From contig CAJAQB010000013.1 of NCBI GenBank assembly GCA_903943975.1, forward strand, positions 186,001-250,000: a stretch of 64,000 bases of DNA. Direction: 5' to 3'. The stretch is from Synechococcus lacustris (GTDB lineage: Bacteria; Cyanobacteriota; Cyanobacteriia; PCC-6307; Cyanobiaceae). The notes beneath the pieces were generated by a model that was given only the letters and a program-made list of their open reading frames with translations, searched no databases and was not told the DNA's origin. Shown piece by piece: positions 16,760 to 25,257 of this stretch (its first letter is position 1; each line of letters opens with the position of its first letter). A program made the translations under genes and the position numbers.

Positions 16760-18241
16760 ATGGCGTCGGCCATCGGGCACGAGGGATGGGTGGCGGTGAT
16801 CGGCCTTGAAACCCATGTGCAGCTGGGCACCGCCAGCAAGATTTTTGCGCCGGCTTCCACCGCCTTCGGTGATGAGCCCAACACCCATGTGGATCCGATC
16901 GTGTTGGGCTTGCCCGGCACCCTGCCGGTGCTCAACGTGAAGGTGCTGGAGTATGCGGTGAAGGCCGCCTTGGCCCTGAATCTGGAGATTGCTGAGCACA
17001 GCAAGTTTGACCGCAAGCAATATTTCTATCCCGACCTGCCCAAGAACTATCAGATCTCCCAATACGACCAACCGATCGCTGAGAACGGCTGGATTGAAGT
17101 GGAGGTGGCTGAAAAAGGAAAAGATACTTATCTCAAGCGGATTGGCATCGAGCGGCTGCACATGGAGGAGGACGCCGGCAAGCTGGTGCACGCCGGTAGC
17201 GATCGTTTGGCCGGCAGCACCCACTCCCTAGTGGATTACAACCGCGCCGGCGTGGCCCTAGCCGAAATTGTTTCCAAGCCCGACCTGCGCACCGGCCGCG
17301 AGGCGGCTGAATATGCATCGGAGATCCGCCGCATCGTTCGTTATCTGGGGGTGAGTGACGGCAACATGCAGGAGGGATCCTTGCGTTGTGACGTGAATAT
17401 CTCCGTGCGCCGCAGTGAGGCCGATCCCTTTGGGGTGAAGGTGGAGATCAAGAACATGAACTCCTTCTCCGCCATTCAAAAGGCCTGTGATTATGAAATC
17501 GGCCGTCAGATCAAAGCGATCGAGGCCGGTGAATTGATCGTGCAGGAAACCCGCCTCTGGGATGAAAGTAAACAGCTCACCAAGAGCATGCGCAGCAAGG
17601 AGGGGGCCAGTGATTACCGCTACTTCCCCGAGCCAGACCTGGGGCCCATTGAGGTAAAGGCGGCCCAGCGGGAGGGCTGGCGGGCGCAATTGCCGGAGTT
17701 GCCCGCCGCTAAGCGCCATCGTTATGCCGATGAATTTGGGCTTTCGATCTACGACGCCCGGGTGCTCACCGATGAGCGCGCCATGGCTGAGTATTTCGAG
17801 GCGGCGGTGGCCGCCGGTGCCGATGCCAAGGCGGTTTCAAACTGGATCACGGGTGATATCGCCGCCCATGTGAATGCCAATCGGCTTTCCTATGTGGATC
17901 TGCCGTTGCGGCCTGAACAACTGGCCGAGCTGGTGGGCTTAATTGAAGCCGCTGAGATCAGCGGCAAGATCGCCAAGGAGATCCTGCCGGAGCTGTTGGA
18001 AAAAGGCGGTTCCGCCAAGGCGATCGTGGCGGCCAAGGGCCTGGGCATGATCAGCGATCCGGCGGCGATCACGGCGATCGTTGAGCAGCTGCTGGCCGCC
18101 CACCCCGCCGAGGTGGAGGCCTTCCGTGGCGGTAAAAACAAGCTGCAGGGCTTCTTTGTGGGCCAATTGATGAAACAAACCGGTGGCCGTGCCGACCCCA
18201 AGCTCGCCAACCAGATCCTGATCGAAAAGCTCAAGGGTTGA
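16760..18241 (+). CDS. gatB: Aspartyl/glutamyl-tRNA(Asn/Gln) amidotransferase subunit B
   Basis: A protein of 493 residues. GatB is the kinase/transamidase subunit that turns Glu-tRNA(Gln) into Gln-tRNA(Gln) with GatA and GatC. VIGLETHVQLGTASKIF, NVKVLEYAVKAALALN, the FDRKQYFYPDLPKNYQISQ region and ISVRRSEADPFGVKVEIKN are family signatures. The C-terminal tRNA-binding YqeY-like part ends GGRADPKLANQILIEKLKG. The stop lies one base from the end of the convergent cyclase gene. gatA and gatC are not in the window. Confidence 0.97.
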   Translation: MASAIGHEGWVAVIGLETHVQLGTASKIFAPASTAFGDEPNTHVDPIVLGLPGTLPVLNVKVLEYAVKAALALNLEIAEHSKFDRKQYFYPDLPKNYQISQYDQPIAENGWIEVEVAEKGKDTYLKRIGIERLHMEEDAGKLVHAGSDRLAGSTHSLVDYNRAGVALAEIVSKPDLRTGREAAEYASEIRRIVRYLGVSDGNMQEGSLRCDVNISVRRSEADPFGVKVEIKNMNSFSAIQKACDYEIGRQIKAIEAGELIVQETRLWDESKQLTKSMRSKEGASDYRYFPEPDLGPIEVKAAQREGWRAQLPELPAAKRHRYADEFGLSIYDARVLTDERAMAEYFEAAVAAGADAKAVSNWITGDIAAHVNANRLSYVDLPLRPEQLAELVGLIEAAEISGKIAKEILPELLEKGGSAKAIVAAKGLGMISDPAAITAIVEQLLAAHPAEVEAFRGGKNKLQGFFVGQLMKQTGGRADPKLANQILIEKLKG

Positions 18242-18242
18242 G

Positions 18243-20111
18243 CTAAGCGGGTCGGAACACTGGTACGGGGCCCATGCCCTTGATCGGTTGTTCCCCCAGG
18301 GCTTGCACCGGCAGATTGGCCTGCACCAGTTCGGCGGTGCGGCCGTTAAACAACACCGGGGTGTTGAGGCTGCGGGTGAGGCTTTCCAGCCGGCTGGCCA
18401 GGTTCACCGTGTCACCGATCACGGTGAAATCCAGCCGCTGGGGGCTGCCGATTTGGCCCACCACGGCATCACCACTGGCGATGCCCACGCCACTGGCGAG
18501 CGGGGCGGTGTTTTCGCTGTGCCATTGCTGGTTTAGCTGCGTTAGCCGCTGGCCCATGGCCAGGGCACAGCGCACCGCCTGCTCAGCTTCCTCGGCGGTG
18601 CCGCGGCTGCGGGGGGAGCCAAACACCGCCATCACCGCATCGCCGATGAATTTATCCACCGTGCCCCCATGGGCATTGATCACCTCCACCATGGCGCCCA
18701 GGTAGGTGTTCAGTTGCTGCACCAGGTCGGCGCTGCGGCCCTCCTGGGAGCGCTGTTGGGTGAGGGCAGTGAAACCCTTCAGGTCGCTGAATAGCACCGT
18801 TACCGGCAGGGTGCGCCCCCGCAGGATCCCCTCGGCCGCCTCGCGGTCTTGGAGGATTTCCGCCACCACGGCCGGGGCCACATAGCGCTCAAAGGTGCGC
18901 CGCAGCCGTCGCCGTTCCCGTTCCTCCCGCCAGTAGCCGTCGAGGGCTAAACCACTACCCAGCAGCAGCAGGCTGCCGGCGGGGGCCAGCAGCGGCAGGC
19001 TGCGGTGGCCCAGCCAGAGCCCACCGCTGGCGCTGCCCACCAGGGCCACCAGGCCCAGCACCGACCAGCCCAGCCGCCAACGCAGCCCCGGACCAGCCAG
19101 GGCCAGCAGCCCGATCGCCAGCACCGGCAGCCCGCCGGCCAGGGCCCGGCCCCAGGCGGGGCGCGGCCAGGGGGCGAGGCCGGTGCCGTCGAGGGAATTG
19201 GCGGTGGCGGTGGCCATCAGCTCCACCCCAGAGAGCGGACCAAAGGCGGTGCTGTGGCCACTCTCCCCCTGTTCCAGGGTGGGGCCAATCAGCACCAGGG
19301 CGCCCTTGAGCTGGCCCTTGAGCGGATGCTGGGCCCAGCGCTGGGGATCAAGCACCTCCCAGGCGGAGAGCCGTGGCAGCTGCCCCTCCGGCCCATAGGG
19401 CCGCAGGTTGCGTTCGGCATCGGCCTGGTGGCTGCGGAGGCCAGCGGCCTGGAGGAGCGCCGTGGGTAGCGACTGGCGCAATGGGAAGTGATGGGGGGCC
19501 AGCACCCGGGTGCCATAGGCCTCCGGGTGGGGGCCCACCTCGGCGTCTTCCCCCAACAACATGTTGGTGAGACCGAGACGCTGGCCGCCCCCCACTGCCT
19601 GTTGAAGTAGCGCTAATGGCGGGCTGAGGCTGAGGCCCCCTGCCCCCTGGCGGTCCTCCGGTTCGAGCATTTCGGCGGCCAGCACCACCCGCCCCCGCTG
19701 ACGTTGCAGCTCCCGGGCTAGCGCTTGGTCATCCCCTGGCCCATGGCTGCTGGGCCCCTCAAACAGCAGGTTCACGGCCACGGCCCGGGCGCCGGCGGCC
19801 CGCAGTTTGCTGATCAGTTCTGCATAGCTGCGCCGCGGCCAGGGCCACTTATCTATCCCCTGGCTCCAGGCCGGCGGCTGGGCCTGTTGGCGGAACCATT
19901 GGCCCTGTTGCAGGGAGGCATCATCCACCGCCACCACCAGCACCCCCGCCGGGGGCCTCTGGGGGCCCGCCAGGCTGAGCAGCTGACTTTGCACCTGTTG
20001 GCCCCAGCTGCGCCAGAGCGGCGGCGGCCAGCCGCTCGCCAGGCCACTGAGGCAGCCCAGGCCGATAACAAAGCCCACCAGGGCGGTGGAAGGGCGGCTT
20101 GGTTCGGCCAT
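18243..20111 (-). CDS. Second CHASE2-domain class III adenylate cyclase
   Basis: A protein of 622 residues with the same layout as the cyclase at 6391-8250. It has an N-terminal helix, a CHASE2 sensor (VVAVDDASLQQG; LKGALVLIGPTLEQGESG), three membrane helices (about 310-380) and a cyclase domain. FSDLKGF and GDAVMAVFG supply the metal-binding Asp residues. DKFIGD has the adenine-specifying Lys and DFTVIGDTVN the matching Thr, so an adenylate cyclase with standard specificity is expected. VNLASR completes the active site. It follows a FecR-domain gene on the same strand by 25 bp, a common cyanobacterial pairing. Convergent with gatB. Confidence 0.9.
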   Translation of the reverse strand: MAEPSRPSTALVGFVIGLGCLSGLASGWPPPLWRSWGQQVQSQLLSLAGPQRPPAGVLVVAVDDASLQQGQWFRQQAQPPAWSQGIDKWPWPRRSYAELISKLRAAGARAVAVNLLFEGPSSHGPGDDQALARELQRQRGRVVLAAEMLEPEDRQGAGGLSLSPPLALLQQAVGGGQRLGLTNMLLGEDAEVGPHPEAYGTRVLAPHHFPLRQSLPTALLQAAGLRSHQADAERNLRPYGPEGQLPRLSAWEVLDPQRWAQHPLKGQLKGALVLIGPTLEQGESGHSTAFGPLSGVELMATATANSLDGTGLAPWPRPAWGRALAGGLPVLAIGLLALAGPGLRWRLGWSVLGLVALVGSASGGLWLGHRSLPLLAPAGSLLLLGSGLALDGYWREERERRRLRRTFERYVAPAVVAEILQDREAAEGILRGRTLPVTVLFSDLKGFTALTQQRSQEGRSADLVQQLNTYLGAMVEVINAHGGTVDKFIGDAVMAVFGSPRSRGTAEEAEQAVRCALAMGQRLTQLNQQWHSENTAPLASGVGIASGDAVVGQIGSPQRLDFTVIGDTVNLASRLESLTRSLNTPVLFNGRTAELVQANLPVQALGEQPIKGMGPVPVFRPA

Positions 20112-20136
20112 CAGGGTTATTCAGTCACCAGGGTGC

Positions 20137-20835
20137 TTAGAAGAAACGGGGGATTGGCAGGGAAAGGCCTGGCAGGGAGGGGGTGGCGGGAATGGGTATG
20201 GAGGGGATGTTCACGCCGGGCATATTGAGGCGCAGGTAACTCTCGAGGGCAGCGAAGGAGGGCAGGCTGCCGGTGTAGCCACTAAACAGGGGCCCATCGA
20301 GGATCGACTGGTAATCGCCCAGGCCGAGTTTGAGCAGGCCCAGCACCAGGCCGGCGGCACTGAGCCGCAGCCGTTGGCCGGCCTGCACCGTCACAGGGGC
20401 GGCTTTGCCTTCCGTGGGCTCCACCTGCACGGTGCCCTCCAGAACGGAGAGATCAGCGGCGCCGGAGTCATCCACCTGGAGCACGTAGTTGGTGCCCCGC
20501 ACGCTCATCCGTGAGGAGCGGGTGCAACCGTCCTGCTTGCCGGAAACCAGGATCTGCCCCTTGTTGAGCAGGAAGCAGCTGCTGCCCAGCCGCAGCAGCG
20601 ACTGACGGTTGATCCGGCCAACGGCCCCACTCTCAAAGCCCAGCTGGCCGCGGCTGTCACCGGTGCTGATCACCTGGGGGGCCTGGGCCGCCTGTTTCAA
20701 CTTGGCCTGGGTGCCATCGATATAGAGCTGATTGCCATCGAGGATTTCCTGCACCGTGGCGCTTTCCCCCGCCGCCAGGGCCGGACTGCTAAGCAGCAGG
20801 CCACTGGCCAGCAGTAGGGCGAGGCGGCAGGTCAT
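20137..20835 (-). CDS. FecR-domain exported protein
   Basis: A protein of 232 residues starting at MTCRLALLLASGLLL, a clear signal peptide ending near ALAAGES. Two domains can be seen. Residues about 30-160 form a FecR-like beta region with LRLGSSCFLLNKGQILVSG, SVRGTNYVLQVDD and LSVLEGTVQVEP. The C-terminal part ends in a Pro-rich tail (PSIPIPATPSLPGLSLPIP). FecR domains of this kind occur in cyanobacterial periplasmic proteins next to CHASE2 cyclases, suggesting a periplasmic partner for the sensor. The 18 codons upstream in frame look like untranslated sequence. It lies 50 bp downstream of the next gene and may share its transcript. Confidence 0.75.
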   Translation of the reverse strand: MTCRLALLLASGLLLSSPALAAGESATVQEILDGNQLYIDGTQAKLKQAAQAPQVISTGDSRGQLGFESGAVGRINRQSLLRLGSSCFLLNKGQILVSGKQDGCTRSSRMSVRGTNYVLQVDDSGAADLSVLEGTVQVEPTEGKAAPVTVQAGQRLRLSAAGLVLGLLKLGLGDYQSILDGPLFSGYTGSLPSFAALESYLRLNMPGVNIPSIPIPATPSLPGLSLPIPRFF

Positions 20836-20885
20836 GGCAGCAGCTCCAGGGGCGGCGGCCAGTCTGAACCCAGTTGCCGAGTAAT

Positions 20886-22079
20886 TCATCGGCCGGCCAC
20901 AAGCTTGAACAGCAGGGCCTGGGGCACATTGCCGCCTGCATGGTTGGCGTTGGCATAAAGCAGGTTGTTAGAACGCTGGATTACCCATTGGCCATTGACC
21001 AGGGATTGCAGTTGAATACTGTCTCCTAGGCGGTTCATGTTGAAGAGGTTAGTTTTTGTGCTGGTGGTGCAAACAGCTGCTGCCAGTTGCAGGCTGTTGC
21101 GCTCACCGATGCTGAGCCAACGGCTGGGATCCTGCACACTGCGCAGGGCCACACTGCCGCCACTGAGGCCATCTTTATTGCTGAGGTCGTAGATGTCAAA
21201 ACTTTCCCAGCCGGCCAGCTGATCTGAGAAGGCGCCCACGGAGGTAAGGGTGCCCTCGGCCTTAACACCGCCGCGCACCAGTTTGTTGTTGAGGCCAGAG
21301 CGCAAACCAAAGCGACCGATCAAACGACCCTGGCGGCAGTCAATCCCTGCCACTTCAGGCTGGCGACCCGGTTGTGGGGCTGGGGGCTGGTCAGGTTGTT
21401 GATTGGGCTGCTGGCCAGATTGTTTGGCCAGGTGATAGCGCTGGATTAGGCCCAGGGCGGTATTGCGGAAAAAGAGGCGCTGATCGTTGGCGGTGCCCAC
21501 ACAGCGCAGGCCAAGTGTCACTTGGTAGCGACCCACCACATCCTGGTAGGCATCCCAAAGACCGTCGCTCAAAGAGTTGGGACTCACCGACATGGTGAAT
21601 TCGTAGGAACCCTGGCCACCGGAAGATACCTGGTTGTACCAATTGCTCATCTGGGAGCCGGCACTGGCGTAATCGAGATAGGCTTTGCCGTAGTCGGTTG
21701 AGGTTTCGTAGCCGGCCAACACATTCAGGTTTTCCTGGTAGGCGTCTTGGGATTGGGTGCGGCTGCTGAAACTACCGCCTGCTGGTAGCCATTTTTCAGA
21801 GTAAGAGGCATTCGATCCACCTTTTTTCTTGTGAACATCCACGCTGGCAATCATGTAACCCTGGGGCGCTACAAAGGTGAAGGAGTTTTTGAATTCACGG
21901 CTGGAGGATGCTGAGCCTGGGGCCCGCTTGTCGATTACTTTGGTGATAGTAGATATTTGACCAATGCTGTTGGCATTGCAAGGGGCAATGCTGTCGGCCC
22001 TGGCCCCAGTGCCGTGGGCCAGGTTGGCCAGCAGGCAGCCGATGCTGCCCAGGGCAGTTACCTTGCGAAGCATTGACAT
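20886..22079 (-). CDS. Secreted protein with C-terminal fascin/beta-trefoil-like domain
   Basis: A protein of 397 residues with a signal peptide (ALGSIGCLLANLAHGTGARA). Residues about 30-220 form a beta-rich domain I do not recognise, with many Ser, Tyr and Asn. A Gln/Pro-rich linker (QQPNQQPDQPPAPQPGRQPE) follows. Residues about 250-397 contain SVALRSVQDPSRWLSIGE and IQLQSLVNGQWVIQRSNN repeats like those of fascin-type beta-trefoil folds, which often bind sugars or proteins. Base composition is lower in GC than the neighbours (27 of 60 in 21781-21840). Function is not known; an extracellular binding role is inference. Confidence 0.65.
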   Translation of the reverse strand: MSMLRKVTALGSIGCLLANLAHGTGARADSIAPCNANSIGQISTITKVIDKRAPGSASSSREFKNSFTFVAPQGYMIASVDVHKKKGGSNASYSEKWLPAGGSFSSRTQSQDAYQENLNVLAGYETSTDYGKAYLDYASAGSQMSNWYNQVSSGGQGSYEFTMSVSPNSLSDGLWDAYQDVVGRYQVTLGLRCVGTANDQRLFFRNTALGLIQRYHLAKQSGQQPNQQPDQPPAPQPGRQPEVAGIDCRQGRLIGRFGLRSGLNNKLVRGGVKAEGTLTSVGAFSDQLAGWESFDIYDLSNKDGLSGGSVALRSVQDPSRWLSIGERNSLQLAAAVCTTSTKTNLFNMNRLGDSIQLQSLVNGQWVIQRSNNLLYANANHAGGNVPQALLFKLVAGR

Positions 22080-22207
22080 GGGGAACCTCAGCGGAGGAAC
22101 AAAGGGTGAACGGGGTTAGGGAAAAGCCTTTTGGGCTTCCTGTTCAAAGCTTTGCTAGTACGCTCGCGTTGAGCTGCTACCTAGCTCTCAATTATTTGTG
22201 ATCTTGC

Positions 22208-22819
22208 TCACTGGCCTGGATCACTGGGCCTAAGCAGGGCTACTTCCACCTGGGCCGCCAGTTGTTCAGGGCCGCCGCGGTTGTTGATTAAGCGGTCGGC
22301 CAAGGTTCGTTTACGGGCCAGGGGCCATTGGGCCTGGATGCGGGCCTGGGCTTGGGCTGGCGTGCATTGGTCCCGGGCGATCAGCCTTTGCAGTTGTTGC
22401 TGTTCATCGCAGTCCACTAGCCAGGTTTCACTGCAGAGCGCTTCGAGGCCCACTTCAAATAGCAATGGCACCATCAGCACCACAGTGGCCGCTGCGTTGA
22501 GTTGTTGCAGTTCCTGGTCAAAGCGCTGCCGCACCAGGGGATGGATCAGTTGCTCCAGCCAGCGGCGTTCCGCGGGGTCGTTAAACACGATCGCCCCCAG
22601 GGCCTTGCGATCCAGGCCTTGCGGCTCCGCTGGCGTTTGCACCGCTGGGCCATAGCGGGCCAGCACGGCTTGGCTGGCGGCGCTGCCGGGGGCCAGGGCC
22701 TCGCGGGCATAGCAGTCGGCATCCAGCAGCGGCAGTTGATGCAGGCTCTCCAGCAGGCGGCCCACGCTGCTTTTGCCGGTGGCAATGCCGCCCGTGAGGC
22801 CGATGCGGCGTTGGGCCAA
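22208..22819 (-). CDS. coaE: Dephospho-CoA kinase
   Basis: A protein of 203 residues that adds the 3'-phosphate in the last step of coenzyme A synthesis. RIGLTGGIATGKSSVGRLL is the N-terminal P-loop. LLDADCYAREAL and VLMVPLLFEVGLE are the family's CoA-substrate motifs. The start codon is TTG at 22819, which places the P-loop a few residues in, as expected; no ATG is near. It is divergent from argJ with only 30 bp between the start codons. The 128 bp between its stop and the secreted-protein gene hold a short hairpin region and a CAAAGCTTTG palindrome (22145-22154). Confidence 0.95.
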   Translation of the reverse strand: MAQRRIGLTGGIATGKSSVGRLLESLHQLPLLDADCYAREALAPGSAASQAVLARYGPAVQTPAEPQGLDRKALGAIVFNDPAERRWLEQLIHPLVRQRFDQELQQLNAAATVVLMVPLLFEVGLEALCSETWLVDCDEQQQLQRLIARDQCTPAQAQARIQAQWPLARKRTLADRLINNRGGPEQLAAQVEVALLRPSDPGQ

Positions 22820-22849
22820 GGGGCTCCTAGGCAGGATGGATACAGCTGA

Positions 22850-24085
22850 TTGAAGCCGGTGTCTGAATGGCAGCCAATCCCCGGGGGAATCACCGCTCCG
22901 CTGGGCTACCAGGCGGCGGGGATCACCGCCGGCCTCAAGGCCAGTGGCAAGCCTGATCTGGCCCTGCTGCTAGCCCCTGAATCAGCGGTGTGTGGCGGCA
23001 CCTTCACCACCAATCGGGTGCGGGCCGCCTGTGTGGACCTTTGCGCGGGGCGACTGGAGGCTGGCCATGGCCAGGCCCGGGCGGTGCTGATCAATTCCGG
23101 CCAGGCCAATGCCTGCACCGGGGACCGCGGTTTGATCGACAGCCTGCGCAGCACCCAGGCCTTAGCTGATCGGCTTGGTTTAGCGGCAGAGGAGGTGCTT
23201 ATTTGTTCCACCGGGGTGATCGGGGTGCCGATCCCGATGGAGTTGTTGCTGGCGGGCCTGGATCCCCTGGTGGAGGCCCTCGCTAGCGATGCTGGAGCGG
23301 CGGCGGCCACGGCAATCCTCACCACGGATTTGGTGGATAAGACCGTGGCCTATGAAGCCCAGCTGGGCAGCCAAAACGTACGGATTGGTGGCATGGCTAA
23401 GGGCTCGGGAATGATCCATCCCGACATGGCAACGATGCTGGGTTTTGTGACCTGTGATGCGGGCCTGCCGGCGGAGCCCTGGCAGGCGATGGTGCGGCGG
23501 GCGGTGGATCGTTCCTTTAATTCGATCACCGTGGATGGTGATGTGAGCACCAACGACTGTTTGCTTGCCTTTGCTGCGGGGGCAGCGTTGCCAGAACTCC
23601 ATTGGCCAGCCCTAGAAGCTGGCCTCACCAAAGTTTGTGAACAACTGGCCCGGGCAATTACCCGCGATGGCGAAGGGGCAACTTGCCTGATTGAGGTGCA
23701 GGTGGAGGGGGCTGCCACTGCTGCAGACGCCCGTCAGATCGCCCGCACGGTGTGTGGATCATCGTTGGTGAAAACAGCCATCCATGGCCGCGATCCCAAC
23801 TGGGGCCGGATCGTGGCGGCCGCTGGCCGCGCTGGCGTGGCCTTTGAGGCGGAGGCGGTTGCCCTTTGGCTGGGGCCCCATCAGTTGATGGCCAACGGCC
23901 AACCCCTGAGCTTTGATCGCGATGCCGCCGCCGCTTATCTAAAGCAAAGGGAAGAAGGTATTTATCTGCAAACAGACCAAGTTGATATCCGTTTGTTGGT
24001 GGGTGCCGGCCCCGGCAAGGGCCGCGCCTGGGGCTGTGATCTTTCTGATCAATATATCCGCATTAATGCCGATTACACCACTTAA
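22850..24085 (+). CDS. argJ: Bifunctional ornithine acetyltransferase / N-acetylglutamate synthase
   Basis: A protein of about 411 residues. ArgJ recycles the acetyl group from N-acetylornithine to glutamate in arginine synthesis. The self-cleavage site is visible in MIHPDMATMLGFVTCDA, where the Thr of ATML becomes the nucleophile of the beta chain. AVLINSGQANACTG and DPNWGRIVAAAGRAG are family signatures. The start is uncertain: TTG at 22850 or GTG at 22859, with no ATG nearby. It overlaps the convergent histidine kinase by four bases. Confidence 0.95.
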   Translation: MKPVSEWQPIPGGITAPLGYQAAGITAGLKASGKPDLALLLAPESAVCGGTFTTNRVRAACVDLCAGRLEAGHGQARAVLINSGQANACTGDRGLIDSLRSTQALADRLGLAAEEVLICSTGVIGVPIPMELLLAGLDPLVEALASDAGAAAATAILTTDLVDKTVAYEAQLGSQNVRIGGMAKGSGMIHPDMATMLGFVTCDAGLPAEPWQAMVRRAVDRSFNSITVDGDVSTNDCLLAFAAGAALPELHWPALEAGLTKVCEQLARAITRDGEGATCLIEVQVEGAATAADARQIARTVCGSSLVKTAIHGRDPNWGRIVAAAGRAGVAFEAEAVALWLGPHQLMANGQPLSFDRDAAAAYLKQREEGIYLQTDQVDIRLLVGAGPGKGRAWGCDLSDQYIRINADYTT

Positions 24086-25254
24086 CGGCGGCCTGTTGTG
24101 GGAAACATCAGTGTTACCTCTGCGCCCCCCAGTTTCTCACTGCGGCCAATGTTCATTGAGCCACCATTATTCTCTACGGCGGTGTGCACCACATAAAGCC
24201 CAAGGCCGCTGCCCTGCCGCTTGGTTGTTTTCATTGGTAATTGCTCTAAGCTGATTCCCATAAAGCCAGGGCCATTATCAGCCACCTGCAGGCTGATTTG
24301 CTTGTGCCTGCGGGAAAGGCTAACTTCTAGCTGGGGTTGAGCAATTCCCTCCTGTTCCAGGGCTTCCACAGCATTGCGCAACAAGTTGCCCACTGCAATC
24401 TGCAATTGCGACTCATCGCCAAGCATTAGGAACCTGTGCTGCATGCCCAAGGTGGTGAGCGCAATATTTTTGGAGCGAAGCAGATTGCGCTGGTATTTCA
24501 AGGCGCTCAGTACTACGCCGGATAAATCAAAGACACTATGTTCAGTCTGCACATTACGCAGTAACGTTCGCATTGTTTCGATGGTTGATACCACCAGTTT
24601 GGAGTCCACCGTCAGCTGGGCGAGGCGGGATTGCAGAGGGCAAGCGGCAGCGCCAAGCTTATTAATATCTTCCTCGGCCAGGTGAATATTTAGCAGCATG
24701 GTGCTCAGGGGTTGATTGATTTCATGGGCAACACTTGCGGCCACTAAACTGGTTTTCAGTTTTCTTTGCAGTTCCTGGCGAGCCTGTTCAAGCTGGTTGG
24801 CACGCAGATGCTCCGCATGGGCAAATGCATTGATCAGCAATTTGTTTATGGCTAGAAATACAAAAAGATAAGCAGGGGCAAATGCTATTGCCATCCCAAA
24901 CTCGATATTGCCGGCAATTGATTCCCCGTTGCTTTTAATCGATGGGCCGTAGAATGTGTCAATATGCCTGGCAAGAATAAGCGCCAATTGAAGCCATAGA
25001 AATACTTTTAAGCTTGCCAGTGGAATCGGGGTTCGCTTATTTTCTGCGGAGTATATTTCAATAATTGCCCAAAGGGCGAGTGTGCATTGCAAGAGAGCAA
25101 TAATAATATATTGAGAGGAATGCAAAGTATTGGCATGTAGCACTTCAAAGCCGCAGCTGAGTGCAAAAATCAAGGCTGATAGTAGGCCCGCCATTTGAAG
25201 GGCTACCATTGCCCCTGGGCTATCTTTTTTGGATATTTTTGGGAGTGAAAACAT
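24082..25254 (-). CDS. Membrane sensor histidine kinase
   Basis: A protein of 390 residues. The N-terminal 145 residues hold about five membrane helices with no recognisable periplasmic sensor domain. The H-box ASVAHEINQPLS has the phospho-accepting His177. The ATPase part has GNLLRNAVEAL (N-box), DNGPGFMGI (G1) and QGSGLGLYVVHTAVENNGG (G2). No receiver or response regulator is adjacent. The binding-protein gene ends three bases before its ATG, so the two are an operon and the binding protein may be its input. Base composition is AT-richer than the region (27 GC of 60 in 25021-25080), suggesting acquisition. Confidence 0.85.
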   Translation of the reverse strand: MFSLPKISKKDSPGAMVALQMAGLLSALIFALSCGFEVLHANTLHSSQYIIIALLQCTLALWAIIEIYSAENKRTPIPLASLKVFLWLQLALILARHIDTFYGPSIKSNGESIAGNIEFGMAIAFAPAYLFVFLAINKLLINAFAHAEHLRANQLEQARQELQRKLKTSLVAASVAHEINQPLSTMLLNIHLAEEDINKLGAAACPLQSRLAQLTVDSKLVVSTIETMRTLLRNVQTEHSVFDLSGVVLSALKYQRNLLRSKNIALTTLGMQHRFLMLGDESQLQIAVGNLLRNAVEALEQEGIAQPQLEVSLSRRHKQISLQVADNGPGFMGISLEQLPMKTTKRQGSGLGLYVVHTAVENNGGSMNIGRSEKLGGAEVTLMFPTTGRR

Positions 25255-25257
25255 GGT

